A DNA stretch of 21,223 nt from Saksenaea vasiformis B4078. Its lineage: Eukaryota; Mucoromycota; Mucoromycetes; Mucorales; Saksenaeaceae. Positions 1-10,602 of this stretch are shown piece after piece. The position numbers and the translations under genes are program-made. The notes under the pieces are model-generated. The model searched no databases. It saw only the letters and a list, made by a program, of their open reading frames with translations, and had not been told where the DNA came from. Within the stretch, counting starts at the first letter, position 1, and each line of letters begins with the position of its first letter. The stretch spans positions 1 to 21,223 of the forward strand of contig JNDT01001591.1 in NCBI GenBank assembly GCA_000697055.1. The letters run 5' to 3'.

Positions 1-947
1 ATCTACGGGTTCGCCCCGAGACGTAAGTGACAACATCTCTAATTATAGATCTAATGTCTATGTTTCGGATAGGATTTGATCCAACCGCATTATAAATCTA
101 CAAGATCAAAAAGGAAGCGCCGGCGGCGGCGGTTAAGAGAAAATATTCAACAGCAGCAGCAGCCGACCATCGTCGCATATGGTGATGCGGATTTGAAGCC
201 TACAATGAGGGGTCTCGGTCCGTTACCAGTGAAGGTATATGTTACATACTTTCCATTCAGATAATGCTAACTTAAAAACACATGCTAGCAATTCCGGAAA
301 ATACTCGCGCAGAAGTGCCTCGTTATACTAATAGACGAATATAACACTTCAAAAGTGTGCTCCAGCTGTGATAATGACACGCAGCAGTTTGTGACGCCCA
401 CTTCACGGTGCCAGCACAAGTAAGTCACTGGTTTTTGCAAGCTCATACCAATTAACATTGTGTATCCTTAGAACGAAAATGCTCCGTCGTCCGGGCGACG
501 ATCGTCGCAAAAGATACTGTTTGAACGAAGAAAGTGTCATATTGCAAAGGACTTCGCAATGCCCTGAGTTGCAACCATTACGTGAGGATCAGATCATACC
601 GAAAGCAAGTTTCATTAACAGCATTCATGATAGCTTTGAACGATTTCCGCTGCCAGGTCTATCCGATTAAGTTGTGCAACCAACATCAGTTGGGAGGCGC
701 TGGCATGGAACATGGAGAACAAAGGCCACTGGTATGTAATTTCTGTGTGAAAGTACGAAGCTAAGGTTTTCTTTAGTTTTGGAATCGCGACGTCAATGCG
801 GGTAGAAACATGCGGCGGATTCTGGTAGCATACATGGAAGGTGACATGCAATTGCAGACAAGGCCCGCTGCATTACGTCGTCCACAACAGCAACAGCAAC
901 AACAACAAGAACAAGAATCTGCACCCCTTGGTGGTGCTAGGCCGTAA
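1..947 (+). CDS. Fanzor (eukaryotic TnpB-like) RNA-guided nuclease, 3' part, truncated by window edge
   Basis: C-terminal part of a RuvC-fold nuclease of the Fanzor/TnpB family, which uses an omega-type RNA to cut DNA and rides on eukaryotic transposons. Spliced by eye: exons 1-22, 73-234, 289-419, 472-581, 634-731 and 777-947, with introns of 45-54 nt that mostly have CTAAC/ATTAAC branch sites. Seen in order: a basic Arg/Lys block, then YGDADLKPTMRG with GPLPVK (typical of the family before the zinc ribbon), the ribbon start LIDEYNTSKVCSSC, a later Cys/His stretch, then the RuvC-III motif WNRDVNAGRN carrying the catalytic Asp, and a Gln-rich tail ending at TAA 945-947. The Glu in DEYNTSK is a candidate for the relocated Fanzor active-site acid (family knowledge). 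The N-terminus and RuvC-I lie outside the window. No frameshift or stop occurs in the spliced part, so it may be intact. The first exon/intron and the 582-633 intron are the least certain joints. Confidence 0.82.
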
Positions 948-992
948 GGAACGGCCAACTAGCCTCTCGTTAGGCACTGGGAGAGCTTCGTA
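940..992 (+). other. Hairpins at 3' end of Fanzor ORF, candidate omega-RNA scaffold
   Basis: A perfect 6-bp GC-rich stem (GGCCGT 940-945, ACGGCC 951-956, loop AAGGA) straddles the TAA stop. A second, weaker stem follows (CTCTC with GAGAG, about 963-988). In TnpB and Fanzor loci the guide RNA is usually transcribed from the 3' end of the nuclease gene and overlaps it (family knowledge). That these hairpins belong to such an RNA is inference. They could equally be a chance fold or a 3'UTR element. Confidence 0.3.
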
Positions 993-1108
993 AATACCAT
1001 TTCAAATGTTTGTGACGACGTTCTTATTTTCTTTTGTGACTTAGGGCCCTTCCAAGATGCAGATGGTTCGTTCCCCCCATCTAACTTGCTTTTTTTTCTT
1101 TTTTTTCT

Positions 1109-3131
1109 TTAAACCGTTATTGCATCGTAGCTCCAAATTCTTGCACGGTAATCGCCTGACCCGGTGGCAAATAGTGGTTTTCGGCCGGGATTTGTGGCGA
1201 CAGCAATCACTGACAAAGAATACAAATCAACAAGCTGCCCTCATTTTCGTTTTCTATTTCGTTACACCTACCGGAATTCCTATGTCCCTGTAGCATAAAT
1301 TGTGTCTGTCCTGTGTGAGGATCCCAAAACTGGATACTGCGATCTTTGGAACCCGATACGATCCAGCGACCATCAGACGTGGTTGCCACGGACAAAACAA
1401 AATCCTACACGGTCAATAAGGTTTAATGGATTTATCCCGTTGCGAAGTAGTGTTTACTTTGTGTCCTGTAAAAACATGTGTGCATGTGTTGCCTCCTCCA
1501 AGCCGCCACATCCGGAGCGTCTTATCCAAACTACCGCTTACGAGCGATTGTCCATCCGGCATAAATGTGACAGAATAGACACTGTCACCATGACCTTCTA
1601 GACGCTCCAATAGGTGCCCTGTGGTGATATCCCAGATGCGCACCACTTTATCCAAACTTCCTGCGGCAACAAATTTACCATTGGGTGAAATGGCAACGCT
1701 TGTTACACCGGGTTCTTTTTCGTCTTCTTTTGGAATTTGAAGCTTGTGAAGACACCGACCATCCGTCCAGTCCCATATTCTCATTGTTTGATCGCCTGAA
1801 CCTGACACCAGGATACGGCCATCATTGCTAAATTCCAACGAGTAGATATCCTGTTCATGTCCCTGCATCGCGCGTCGGACGCATTTTTTCGTGATATCCC
1901 ACACCTATTGGCACTCTTTCATCAGACCATGTATTGGAAATGGGATTAGCTTACTCTGATTTGTCGATCCTCTGCTCCTGTAGCCAAATGTTTGCCATCG
2001 GGACTAAAACTAATGGATCGGATGTACAAATCGCCGTCCCTATCCGCAGTTGTATCCTGAAGAACTCTAAGAGTAATTGTCAATGGGGGGAACACGTAGT
2101 TCATACGGAGGAGGCAAGGCAGACAACTTACGCAACTGTGGATGCAGTGAGTGTATCATAGATATAGGTAGCACGATTGCAGCCAGCAGCAAAGTATCTA
2201 CCATCTGCACTGAAATCCACACAGCAGACCACACTATCATGTTCAAATGTATGGACGAGGCCAACCTTGAGAGATCGGACTACCTTTGGACTAAACCTAC
2301 AGGAACGGGTGTTATAAAAAAAAGGATGTTCTTCTTATTTATAGTTGCATACAATGCAAACCAGTCTGGTCCTTCTATTTTCATATTGGCTGGTACAGTC
2401 TCTGGATCGATATCCGCCAAAGCAGGTATATTTCCTGCGCTAGGGGGAACGGGTGTGGGTTGGACAGCAATCCCTTGTGTCGGTTGTGCTGTTGAAAAAT
2501 GAAAAGATTAAATGAGAATTGTTCAATTTATATATATATAAAAAAAAAAGGTTTACTACTACTTTGTAGCAAATTTAACCATTAAAAGATACCTGCAATT
2601 TGCAGTTGTGGCGGATAATATGGATGATCCATCATTGGCTGTTGTGGAGTAGGAAGAGGAGGAGGAGCTATGTAACCCCCCGAACGCTTACGAATATGGC
2701 CACCAGAAGCACTCGAGATCTAAAACAGTCGAGGTCGCATAACTTGGTTCTAAATATGTTCTATAATACCTGTTCCAATTGTAGACGGAGACGTGCTATT
2801 TCATCTTCATATCTACATAGATATCGGATAAGTATGAGATGATTCAAGATAAATGTGTAAAAAAACGTACTGTTTTCTTATTACTTGTTGTACACGTTCC
2901 AATTCAATAAGGTGTTGTTGAAACATGGTCATTTCTTGTATCTGAGTATTCACTGAAGATGATTTAGTTTTGGGGAAGTAGACGGCATAGTATATGCGAT
3001 ATATGCTTGCCCTTATGTTCATAATCATCTCTTTGACTCCGACAAATCATGGCTTCTTGTGATAATTGATCAAACTCAGCTTTGAGGGCTTCGAAGAGTT
3101 GTAAAAGACGATTGGGAGGTGCAGGAATCAT
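1109..3131 (-). CDS. tup1: Transcriptional corepressor Tup1 (WD40 repeat protein), complete
   Basis: Fungal Tup1/Groucho-type corepressor. It works in the nucleus, normally with Ssn6/Cyc8, and is recruited by DNA-binding repressors. Nine introns: 2953-3010, 2813-2870, 2720-2769, 2489-2592, 2297-2352, 2067-2131, 1905-1954, 1405-1457 and 1210-1271. The spliced frame is 489 codons (488 aa), open from ATG 3131 to TAA 1109. Residues 1 to about 82 form the Tup1 N-terminal helical tetramerisation region (starts [17 protein letters not shown]). A Pro/Gln-rich linker follows, then the conserved [12 protein letters not shown] and GPDWFAL segment, then a WD40 propeller from about residue 175 to the end (repeats ending YIYD, RIWD, MRIWD, VRIWD, RMW, IQFWD, RIWSYD). 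Shorter than S. cerevisiae Tup1, mainly because the Gln-rich linker is short. The first intron has a GC donor (G|GCAAGC). The gene ends tail to tail with the Fanzor gene, 161 bp away. Family assignment is firm; splice sites are by eye. Confidence 0.95.
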
Positions 3132-5090
3132 TGAGAGGTAATTGCAGACAAATGTGTTAAATGACGAAGCAATGAAGTAATAAGAAAGAGAAGAAAATAA
3201 TTTGCCGTTTCAATTTTGCTTTTCGGGTGTATATCTTCAGGGGAAAAAAGGAAAACTGGAAAGAGAAAGGGTTTTCTCTTTTTCTACCTATGGTGGCTGG
3301 AAATGGTCCCTGTCCTGCGTTCGCGTTGTACAAAGGTAAAAATAAGTGGTGACACCACACTGCCTTCTTTTATTCCACTGTAAGTGCTGACACTCGTTTC
3401 ACTATGAATAGCACGCATAACCATACCTTCCGCAGCAAACAAAAAAACCAAGGAAATAGAGAAAGACTGTGATAGCTTCCAAACCATCTGTCCGGAAAAT
3501 TTAAATAACCGAATTCACTATACTTGCAACAGTAATCATCCTTCTGCGTGATGTATCATGATTGGTTAAAAAAAAAACAACAGATGGGATCGAGCTTAAA
3601 GTTAATCGGCGAATGTACTGTTTCAATGGCTTTGCTTCATCGAACTGTCGGTATTTCTACACAATGTAACATGGACAAACCTTACATAGACTGAGCCTAT
3701 TCCAAAGAAAGTAGTGTATCCTCCGATATCACTACATCTCTGATCTATCTTTCCTCTCCCTTCCTTGTCGGGCATGGTTCCTTCAAAAATGTTCCCAATC
3801 TGAGTAGGACATTGTACACTGTAAGGTTTCACAGGGTATATGCGCCCATATGACAGATCCATTCCATGAGGCTGTCAAACGGCAAAATGATTATTACTCT
3901 TGCTCATTTGAATAATCTGATTTGGTCTGCAGGAAAAGATAGAAACTGCTTGTTGGAGCAAATGCTACCTGAATCCATGTCAAAAGGGTCACTAAGTCTA
4001 TCTTTTGATTGCCCTATCTCATTTTATCCTTTTCGTGAATGTCTAGAATAGCCTTTTTGGAGCCTATATATAAGGATCGCAAGGTTTGACTATTGCTTTA
4101 AACAATTCTATTATGCACAGCTGTCTCACAAACCCTAACTATAGCATATTTCAGGAAACGGCAGATAGAACTCTAACATTTATTGTATGACAGCCCTTTA
4201 TGTCATTGCTCTGCGAAACGGCGTGGTCAGAGTGATAACGAATGAAAAACTGAGTATTGTCACGCAACGTGTGATCCTGTAGGATCTTGCAGTTACCTTT
4301 GTGTGACAGGCTAATTTGCGCTGAGAGAAAACAAAATGTACGTTGCCAATGTACCATTTGTGAGAAGAAGTATAAGCATACTGACATGAACCAATGTTGA
4401 GCCCTCGCTACCCCACCCTCGCCAAATATGTTAAAGAGATAGAAGACGGCGGCGGCGCGGAAGAAGGTAAATACAGTAACTTGAGACAAGTCGCCTGCCC
4501 ATCTTTTTGTGAAGAATCCGACAACCACAACAAAATCAGTTAATACTGGAACACATCGACGATCTTGGAGATGTAGACATTTGCTGGTATACTGATCCGG
4601 AAGGAGACGCTACTGTACTATATGCGCCAATCCATGCGCACCCTCTCGCTGATACATTTTACCTCACCTTACCGATGATCACACTTACAAAAAACCACCG
4701 TTACCGGGGGCTAATCAACAAGTAGAAATCGTAAATATTCATTTGTATTTGTTGATGTTTCCTCTAGCCTTTTCTAAATGTTTGTCCGTAGAAAAGGAGC
4801 AACTCTGAGTCGCAACAAAAGGCTTTGTTTACTTTAGTGATGGGCGAAGAGCACCATCACAGCTTATACGGTTTGCTACAGAGGACTTGCAGGCTAATTA
4901 CAGACAAAGGATATGAGTAATAGTGAATATGCTGCTTTCCACGCAAGATTCAAGAGTACAGCACACAAAAAAGGCTGATATCTCACCAATTGCCTGCTTT
5001 GTCCATGTGATTTGTAACGCCGTCTAAATTTCAACAAGAAAACTGGTGGTGAATGAACCTTTCGCTGCGGCTGAGCCTTAATCCTTCACC
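3132..5090. other. Intergenic region between divergent tup1 and the 5091 gene
   Basis: About 1.96 kb that should hold the promoters of both flanking genes, which diverge from it. No gene model was found. Open stretches at 3623-3862 (-), 4151-4528 (-), 4540-4725 (+) and about 4800-4920 (+) read as plausible protein in places (for example a CQCTIC cluster near 4340 on +), but none joins into a coherent spliced gene and none was recognised. They may be decayed sequence or chance. Confidence 0.5.
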
Positions 5091-5759
5091 ATGCAGGTCT
5101 CTCGTAACCGTTGCCCGCAGTGCAAGTCGCAGCTACAAGAATTCCTAGTTCATTTCGATAGTACAATGCTCATGTGTACCAATATGAAGGTAAGCATGAT
5201 AATATGTTTGATATGGAAGTGATTAACTATATTCCATCGGTAGTGTTCGTACCCATTCAACGAAAATTCAATAGAGGAATTCATCCATCCTGCGCCATCA
5301 CCTCTTACCGATTCTTCACCAGACTGTGATTCTGAGACTGACAAAGGTGCGTTGTCGACTTTTGCCAATGTGCAAACAGATGAGCATATGTTGAATCTTC
5401 TGCAGCCTCCACTTCAAAATACCAGTACGGCAAACAACGATCCGATGCCGGAACAACGTAAGTCAAATCCTAACAGTATTTGCTTTTACTCATCGCATTG
5501 CTCTACAGTGTTTAGTAATGAGGTAAATCTTTTTCCGTTGGGCTTGCCAACGGCCAAAACAGACTACGCTTTGGAAGATCTCCAACAACTACTGAGGTAC
5601 GAAGATGAAGGTCCTGTATCTCCAGATACCACACAGACTCTGGAGCCAGGCGATATCATCAAACTGTTTGATGGACTGGAAACCGAATTCGACATGTCTT
5701 ATATACCATTTGAACCCTTACAGATTGACAGTGATCTAGTTTCACTAATTAGGCCATGA
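5091..5759 (+). CDS. Small acidic protein with N-terminal Cys4 zinc-binding motif (USPL1-like start), function unknown
   Basis: ATG at 5091, stop TGA 5757-5759. An intron at 5190-5243 (54 nt, GTAAGC to GTAG) falls just before the fourth Cys. The N-terminus has C8-x2-C11, C29-x4-C34 followed by YPFNENSIEEFI. This spacing and the following Tyr-Pro resemble the start of the metazoan SUMO protease USPL1 (CPxC ... CxxxxCxYP). The resemblance is from memory, and no protease domain is present here. The rest is acidic and Ser/Pro-rich, with a segment ALEDLQQLL and a C-terminal stretch rich in Asp, Glu and hydrophobics, like an interaction or activation region. Length is 204 aa if only the first intron is removed. 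A second, in-frame, canonical-looking intron lies at 5458-5508; removing it gives 187 aa. The gene is probably real because the frame closes across intron 1, but its role is unknown. Confidence 0.7.
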
Positions 5760-6898
5760 ATCACCACTATCTCGCCCGATACCACACTTGCGAATCTTGT
5801 CTCTTTACCGGCCAGACACGTCATTGCTTTGCTATAATTATCTTCGGAATCATATTGTTATGGTAAACTTGCGTTAGCTCGAAGAAATAATATTTACTGG
5901 CTTAAAAACCAAGCGCTTTTCTTATTAGCTGATATATGTTTGGAGCTGTGGATCTTACGAGGTTGTTGGATCGTCGTATCCAAGAGGACCTTTTTCTCTT
6001 ATAGAAATCGTCGGTACCTCCGTGAAATGATGTCTCCATGTGCTCAAGTCATGCACACCCGCTGGCACATTTGAATCCAGCGATCATGGTGGTAGAGTAA
6101 ATGGAAATCAAACCGTATCTATAGCAGGTGTGATGATTGTCGGAGACGATTAGAAGGTAGTTGTGACTCTGGAAAACTGATATGAACTATGCGTATTCAG
6201 ATCCTCTTGCTATTTACTTTGTATTCAAACGGTCATATGTGTCATGATAAACAGACGAGATGTGTATGCAGTGCGATGTATTATTATGATTAGTACCCGG
6301 GTGCCCATGTAGCCAGGTGGTACTCACCTCGCGAGATTCATACGCTTACAATGAGATGGCATGTGTACTTGATAAATAGAAAATGTCTACCTCCTCATTG
6401 TTGTGTACATAATTGATTATGCAAAATCATGAATAACCGATCATCTTTGCTACTTGATAACAACTCTCTTTGGTGTCAATCAACCATGTTATCTCAGACC
6501 TTGCATTGAAAAAAAAAAATCTATCCAGGTCGCCCGAAAGAAACGGTCAAATTTAGTTCGCTATTTCAAAAAGTAGCAGACATTGGGCAGTGCGCGCTCC
6601 TCATGCGTCGTCGCTATGAGAGACCAATCAATGGTATGCTCTCCCAGTAGAGTAAAGTAGATTGGTGCTATGTTTATTCATCCGTTCATGATCGGAGGCT
6701 TCTAGCTAGGTCTCATCGTTTTCTGCCTCCAGATGTGAAATACACCAGGTATTCAGTTCATTTGACTGGAGGCTTTGAGAGTACATGCCCATAATCCACA
6801 CCTCGCTGTGAGAAGAGGTGAGACTTTCGTAGTGAACGCAGCAAATAATCTCTTGGTTGGTGGGTTGTCCTTTTCCTTTTTTTTTCTTTTTTTGGTTT
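5760..6898. other. Intergenic region between convergent genes
   Basis: About 1.1 kb between the 3' end of the 5091 gene and the 3' end of the AP-2 sigma gene. No supported gene. A short frame at about 5980-6120 on the minus strand looks protein-like but is broken by stops. It contains an inverted repeat at 6725-6773, a 6-bp hairpin at about 6800-6821 (CACCTC/GAGGTG) and a T-rich tract at 6869-6900. Confidence 0.5.
6725..6773. repeat. 49-bp imperfect inverted repeat near the 3' end of the AP-2 sigma gene
   Basis: GCCTCCAG and CTGGAGGC form perfect 8-bp outer arms about 33 bp apart. The inside is only partly complementary (short matches such as ATA/TAT). It lies about 125 bp beyond the AP-2 sigma stop codon, between convergent genes. 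It may act in the 3' region of a transcript or be a small insertion remnant; the sequence does not decide. Confidence 0.45.
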
Positions 6899-7523
6899 TT
6901 ACTCCAACTTATCCAGATGGTCTAGTCGCGTCAACACAATGTTCTTACTGGTCTCCTCCACTTCTCCTGCTAAAAATACTTCATCTAGAATAGCATAGAC
7001 CTTGAACATATCAAGCAAACAGAGTGCACGTGCATCAGCCGTTGTTCTATCCCCATCATCTTATTTTGCCGTTACCTTGTAAAAGTTGAACACCAAATCC
7101 AGCTCGCAAACGTTTCCAAAAAATGCATCCAAAACTTCGACAAAGAAATGAATGGCTTCTAGATATGCAAGCTCGTTGTCATTGGCGTCCACGCATACGC
7201 AGAAAAATAACCCAGCGTAACGGCGGTAAACAATCTTGTAATTACGGAACTGCTCATGATGACCATTGGTTCATAATCAGGTTGCACACATCCCTGTTTT
7301 CCCAAACCTTACCTCGACAAAGTTACTCTGGTGTTTTTGATCCCTCGGCGCGACCAAGCGATGGACCTCGCCTTTCAACTTGATTTTTTCGTCATCTTCG
7401 TAAGGCACATACCATTTGGCTAGCCTCGTCTTTCCTTGACGATTTTGTACCAATATAAAACGAAGCTATTTATCAAATCGGTTAGCTCGATGTCATTGCA
7501 AAGACTACTAGCAAACTCGCCAT
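6899..7523 (-). CDS. aps2: AP-2 complex subunit sigma (clathrin adaptor small chain), complete
   Basis: Small sigma chain of the AP-2 adaptor, which links clathrin to cargo and lipid at the plasma membrane during endocytosis and helps bind acidic dileucine signals. Exons (minus): 7521-7523 (ATG only), 7313-7465, 7076-7249 and 6899-7000; introns of 55, 63 and 75 nt. The three long exons are exactly 51, 58 and 34 codons, giving 143 aa, close to the usual 142. Diagnostic segments: [67 protein letters not shown] and [13 protein letters not shown]. These match AP-2 rather than AP-1 or AP-3 sigma. The start is the weakest point: the only fitting upstream ATG is followed by a GC donor (ATG|GCGAGT), with a GCTAAC branch site and acceptor ATAG, which makes residue 2 Leu instead of the common Ile. 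Confidence 0.93.
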
Positions 7524-8734
7524 GCCAGATGATGAAGGACCCAATAGAAAAAGGAAAACGTACGTCCAGGAAATTTCAAACGAGGTATGGCCAAAATAGG
7601 AAATACAATTTCAATGTCCGTTGATACTTCATCTCTGTGGACGTCTGCTGTAATATGTTTTGCGTTGCTCAATTGAATCAAATTTCCTGGTCAGTACGTC
7701 CAAAATTCTCTGCTTCTGATTATCCTTTCTCTACAGAACTAGGACACCTGCACACGTCTTCTCAACCGAACACGTTTTTAGGGCATAAGGAGCTGCATAA
7801 TGTGAACGTAGAAAAAAATGTACCCTGCAGAGCGTAAACTGATTTCTAGTCAGGATGAACCATCTCTACATGCCGAGGAAGATCTTGCATAAAAGAAAAA
7901 CTTTTTATTATCATTATTTGTTTGGGGGAAGACTGAATGCCGTTCTCTTACGCCTTACGCCGCCTGTTATATCTTCTAACCAATCTCTCCTCACCTTCGG
8001 AAATCAAACCGTTCATTACACAGCAAAGGTTCTTCTATCGTGTTATTGTGAAATTGAGTCTTAAACGTTGCAGCAGTCCTCTTCCGCTGAGCATCAATGA
8101 CTCGGCGCCACAGGGGTTCCTGAGGCAAATACCACCTTATCCCTGAGGAGTAAGTCATCCATTGTATTGTCTACTCCCGCGCTCTTTATTAGTCCAGTTA
8201 CCTTGATAACCATCTTGCTATCGCGATCCCAACCTCAGACTGCTTTGTGATGGCCAAGGTGTTGTTCCGCTCATGTGAACATCTTGCTGAGATTGAATTA
8301 TATGTTCTTGGGGCGCAGTAATCAGCCGAACTAAGGAGGAGGTCCCATCCTAATCTTCTTTTCTAGCTCCTTAGGAAGACTATACTATCGTTGTATACCA
8401 GGTATTCTTTAGAGTCGTATCTACTTTCGGCAATTAAGTAGCAGAAACCCATAATGGAAATCGTTTGCTTGGGGCAGATGCATTAACTTACCCTACGTCG
8501 TGCAACCTCATTTTTTTTTAGAAAACAGTTCCGATGACAGGCACGTCTTACACCATAGGAGGAAAACTCCAATAGGCGCTATTTGTTCACGGTTTCATAG
8601 TAATGAGTATTTTTCTAGGAAAGTGAATATATGACATGCACTCGATATTCAGTTTCCGTACAGGAAAAAAAAAAAGGAGTATATTTACAAAACATTAGAT
8701 AAACAATAATAACTAATGAGATCATATATCAAAA
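7524..8734. other. Intergenic region upstream of AP-2 sigma and downstream of the P450
   Basis: About 1.2 kb expected to hold the AP-2 sigma promoter and the P450 3' region. Scattered open frames exist (7637-7837 and 7855-8146 on +; a minus frame around 8110-8210 beginning MVIKVTGLIKSAG). None has convincing exon structure or a recognised family. A short A/T-rich stretch lies just past the P450 stop, around 8663-8710. Confidence 0.5.
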
Positions 8735-10507
8735 CTAACGCTTTTCTACCATGACTTTCATGCCATATTTCATTGGCAAAGTCAATGAAACTTGGTAAGT
8801 GACGTCTTGACCAGGTACCAAAGAAAATTTGTATCGCTTGAGCATGAAGATGATGGCTACCAGGGCTTCGAGAGTAGCCAAATGTTGCCCAAGACATACA
8901 CGTGGTCCTCCATGGAATGCTGGCCACTGGCCTTGTGATTCTCTTCGGAGCTCTCCGTTGGGGCCGATCCATCGCTCGGGTTTGAACTGTTTAGCATCTG
9001 GTCCCCAGACCTTTTCACATCGGCCTTGGGCGTAGGGGCACCAAAGCACATAGTCTCCTTTGCGTACACGGGTTCCGTCTGGCCATACATCGTCATTGAG
9101 TGCATATTTCTGATTCAACGGCACCGAAGGATAAAGACGTAGTACTTCATAGAACACAGCATGAGCGTAGGTTAAATTCTTGACAATCTCGTACAAGGCT
9201 GGCGAGTCATGCATTTCTGCTTCATTGATATCATCTATTTCTTCGAGTAGCTTGGCTTCGACACGTGGGTTAATCATGAGCATGTACATCATCCACGACA
9301 GTGCCTGTGCTGTTGTATCACGACCCGCGATAACAAAATTCAAGACGATATCTCGCAATTCGTTGTTATTCAATAGTTCACCGGCAGCATTGCGAGCATT
9401 CATGAAACGAGACAACAGATCTTTGTGGACTTCGCCATTTGCCAATTGGACACGTCGTTTTTCGGTTACCTCACGAGCGAAGGTGTCAACAACTCGTAGA
9501 TGGTCGTTCATGCTTGGTTTCCAAGGCATTAGCACCTTTTGAATTCTTTCCGTTACAGGCCAGATAGGGTTTACGAAACGCTGGAACGTATTTTTTTGCG
9601 CCTCATCGAAGGCTGCTGCAAATGGAACCTTATCTTGCGAAGATAATGCATGAAGGTGAACGCCAAAGCCAAGCCTAGTACGAACATTGTTAGAAAACAT
9701 GTGCTTTTCTGGAAAAGTATCGTCTTACAAGATAAAGGAGTCGAGTGTAAACTTGAACATTACATCATGGAAATCCACAACGGTACCATTTTTGACGGCA
9801 GGTTCCCAAATATGCTCGCTCATGTAATCGATTTCCTGTACAAAAACACTTTTTTTTTGTTTACATTGATGAGCTCATCTGTGTTGCTGCATGATGATGA
9901 TTTAAAGTGCATACTCTGTAAATTGATCCCGGAAATTCTTGACATTGAAAATATGACTTGCTGTCTTGCGCTGATACTTCCAACTTTCGCCATTGGCGTT
10001 AAAAATACCGTCACCAAAGAGGTCTGTGAGCGATGCATGGAACTCTGGACACTTGATGTAGTTCTCAAAGTTGGCTATTTTCTTCTTTAGCAAAAAGCAT
10101 GGAGAGAACCTATATTATCTTGCTTACTTTTAAGAATATGTTCAACATTGCGGGGATCCAAGGTGGCGACGTGCCTTGGGATACCAAGAGCGGACATTGT
10201 TCTACAAGGGCATGACGACCCATTTAGAAAACAAACACCCATGAGGGGGGTTGTCCAATGACACTTACAGAGTCAAATCATCCAATCGAGTAAATCCTTC
10301 AAGTAGAAAATCATGGATTTGATCTTTCCACTGCAGAATGATCGGCAGGTTACCAATCAATGGCCAGCCAGGTTGGGTTTTGATATCAGGGCGATGGCTG
10401 TCAAAGACGGCGCGATCTCGATAAATTGCTGCCAGCAGCGTGACACCGGCCATGGCGGCACCACCAAGATAACGACCATGGGACTGATCAAGAAGAGTAC
10501 TAGCCAT
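8735..10507 (-). CDS. Cytochrome P450 monooxygenase, CYP52/CYP86-clan-like
   Basis: Membrane-bound haem-thiolate monooxygenase of the ER. Four introns (10202-10268, 10075-10127, 9849-9914, 9675-9728) leave 511 codons, 510 aa, typical for a fungal P450. Residues 15-30 form a hydrophobic N-terminal anchor, followed by the proline-rich hinge PGWPLIGNLP. Seen further on: ILKTNFENYIKC, FGDGIFNANG and WKYQRKTASH (C-helix Trp/Arg), the I-helix AGRDTT (314-319), ExxR as EVLR (374-377), PERW, and the haem loop FHGGPRVCLG (451-460, Cys458 as axial ligand). Motif style (AGRDTTAQ, FTLDSF) suggests fatty-acid or alkane omega-hydroxylase relatives (CYP52, CYP86, CYP704). The substrate is inferred, not shown. 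Intron 3 must use an AAG acceptor after an A9 run; the CAG 13 nt downstream would shift the frame. Confidence 0.95.
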
Positions 10508-10578
10508 GATAAAGAATAAGAGAGAAGGAAAAGATGATGTGAAATAACAACAACGCATGTAAGGTGAGAATTATGTGC

Positions 10579-10586
10579 GATATATA
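10579..10586 (-). promoter_or_regulatory. TATA-like box of the P450 gene
   Basis: A TATATA core (10580-10585) lies about 73 nt upstream of the P450 ATG on the minus strand, followed toward the gene by pyrimidine-rich sequence as in many fungal leaders. Position and sequence fit a TATA element; the transcription start is not visible. Confidence 0.4.
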
Positions 10587-10602
10587 GTACATGGTAACAC
10601 AA

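Noticed and set aside
3511..3862. Minus-strand frame of 79 codons plus a following open piece, looking like two exons
   Set aside because: Joining them needs a 29-nt intron without a branch site, and no family was recognised.
4151..4528. 125-codon minus-strand open frame
   Set aside because: It starts at a non-ATG codon, has no recognisable domain and unusual composition (Phe, His and Cys rich). Treated as chance.
9180..9542. 120-codon plus-strand frame
   Set aside because: Antisense shadow of the P450 last exon, which carries all conserved P450 motifs on the other strand.
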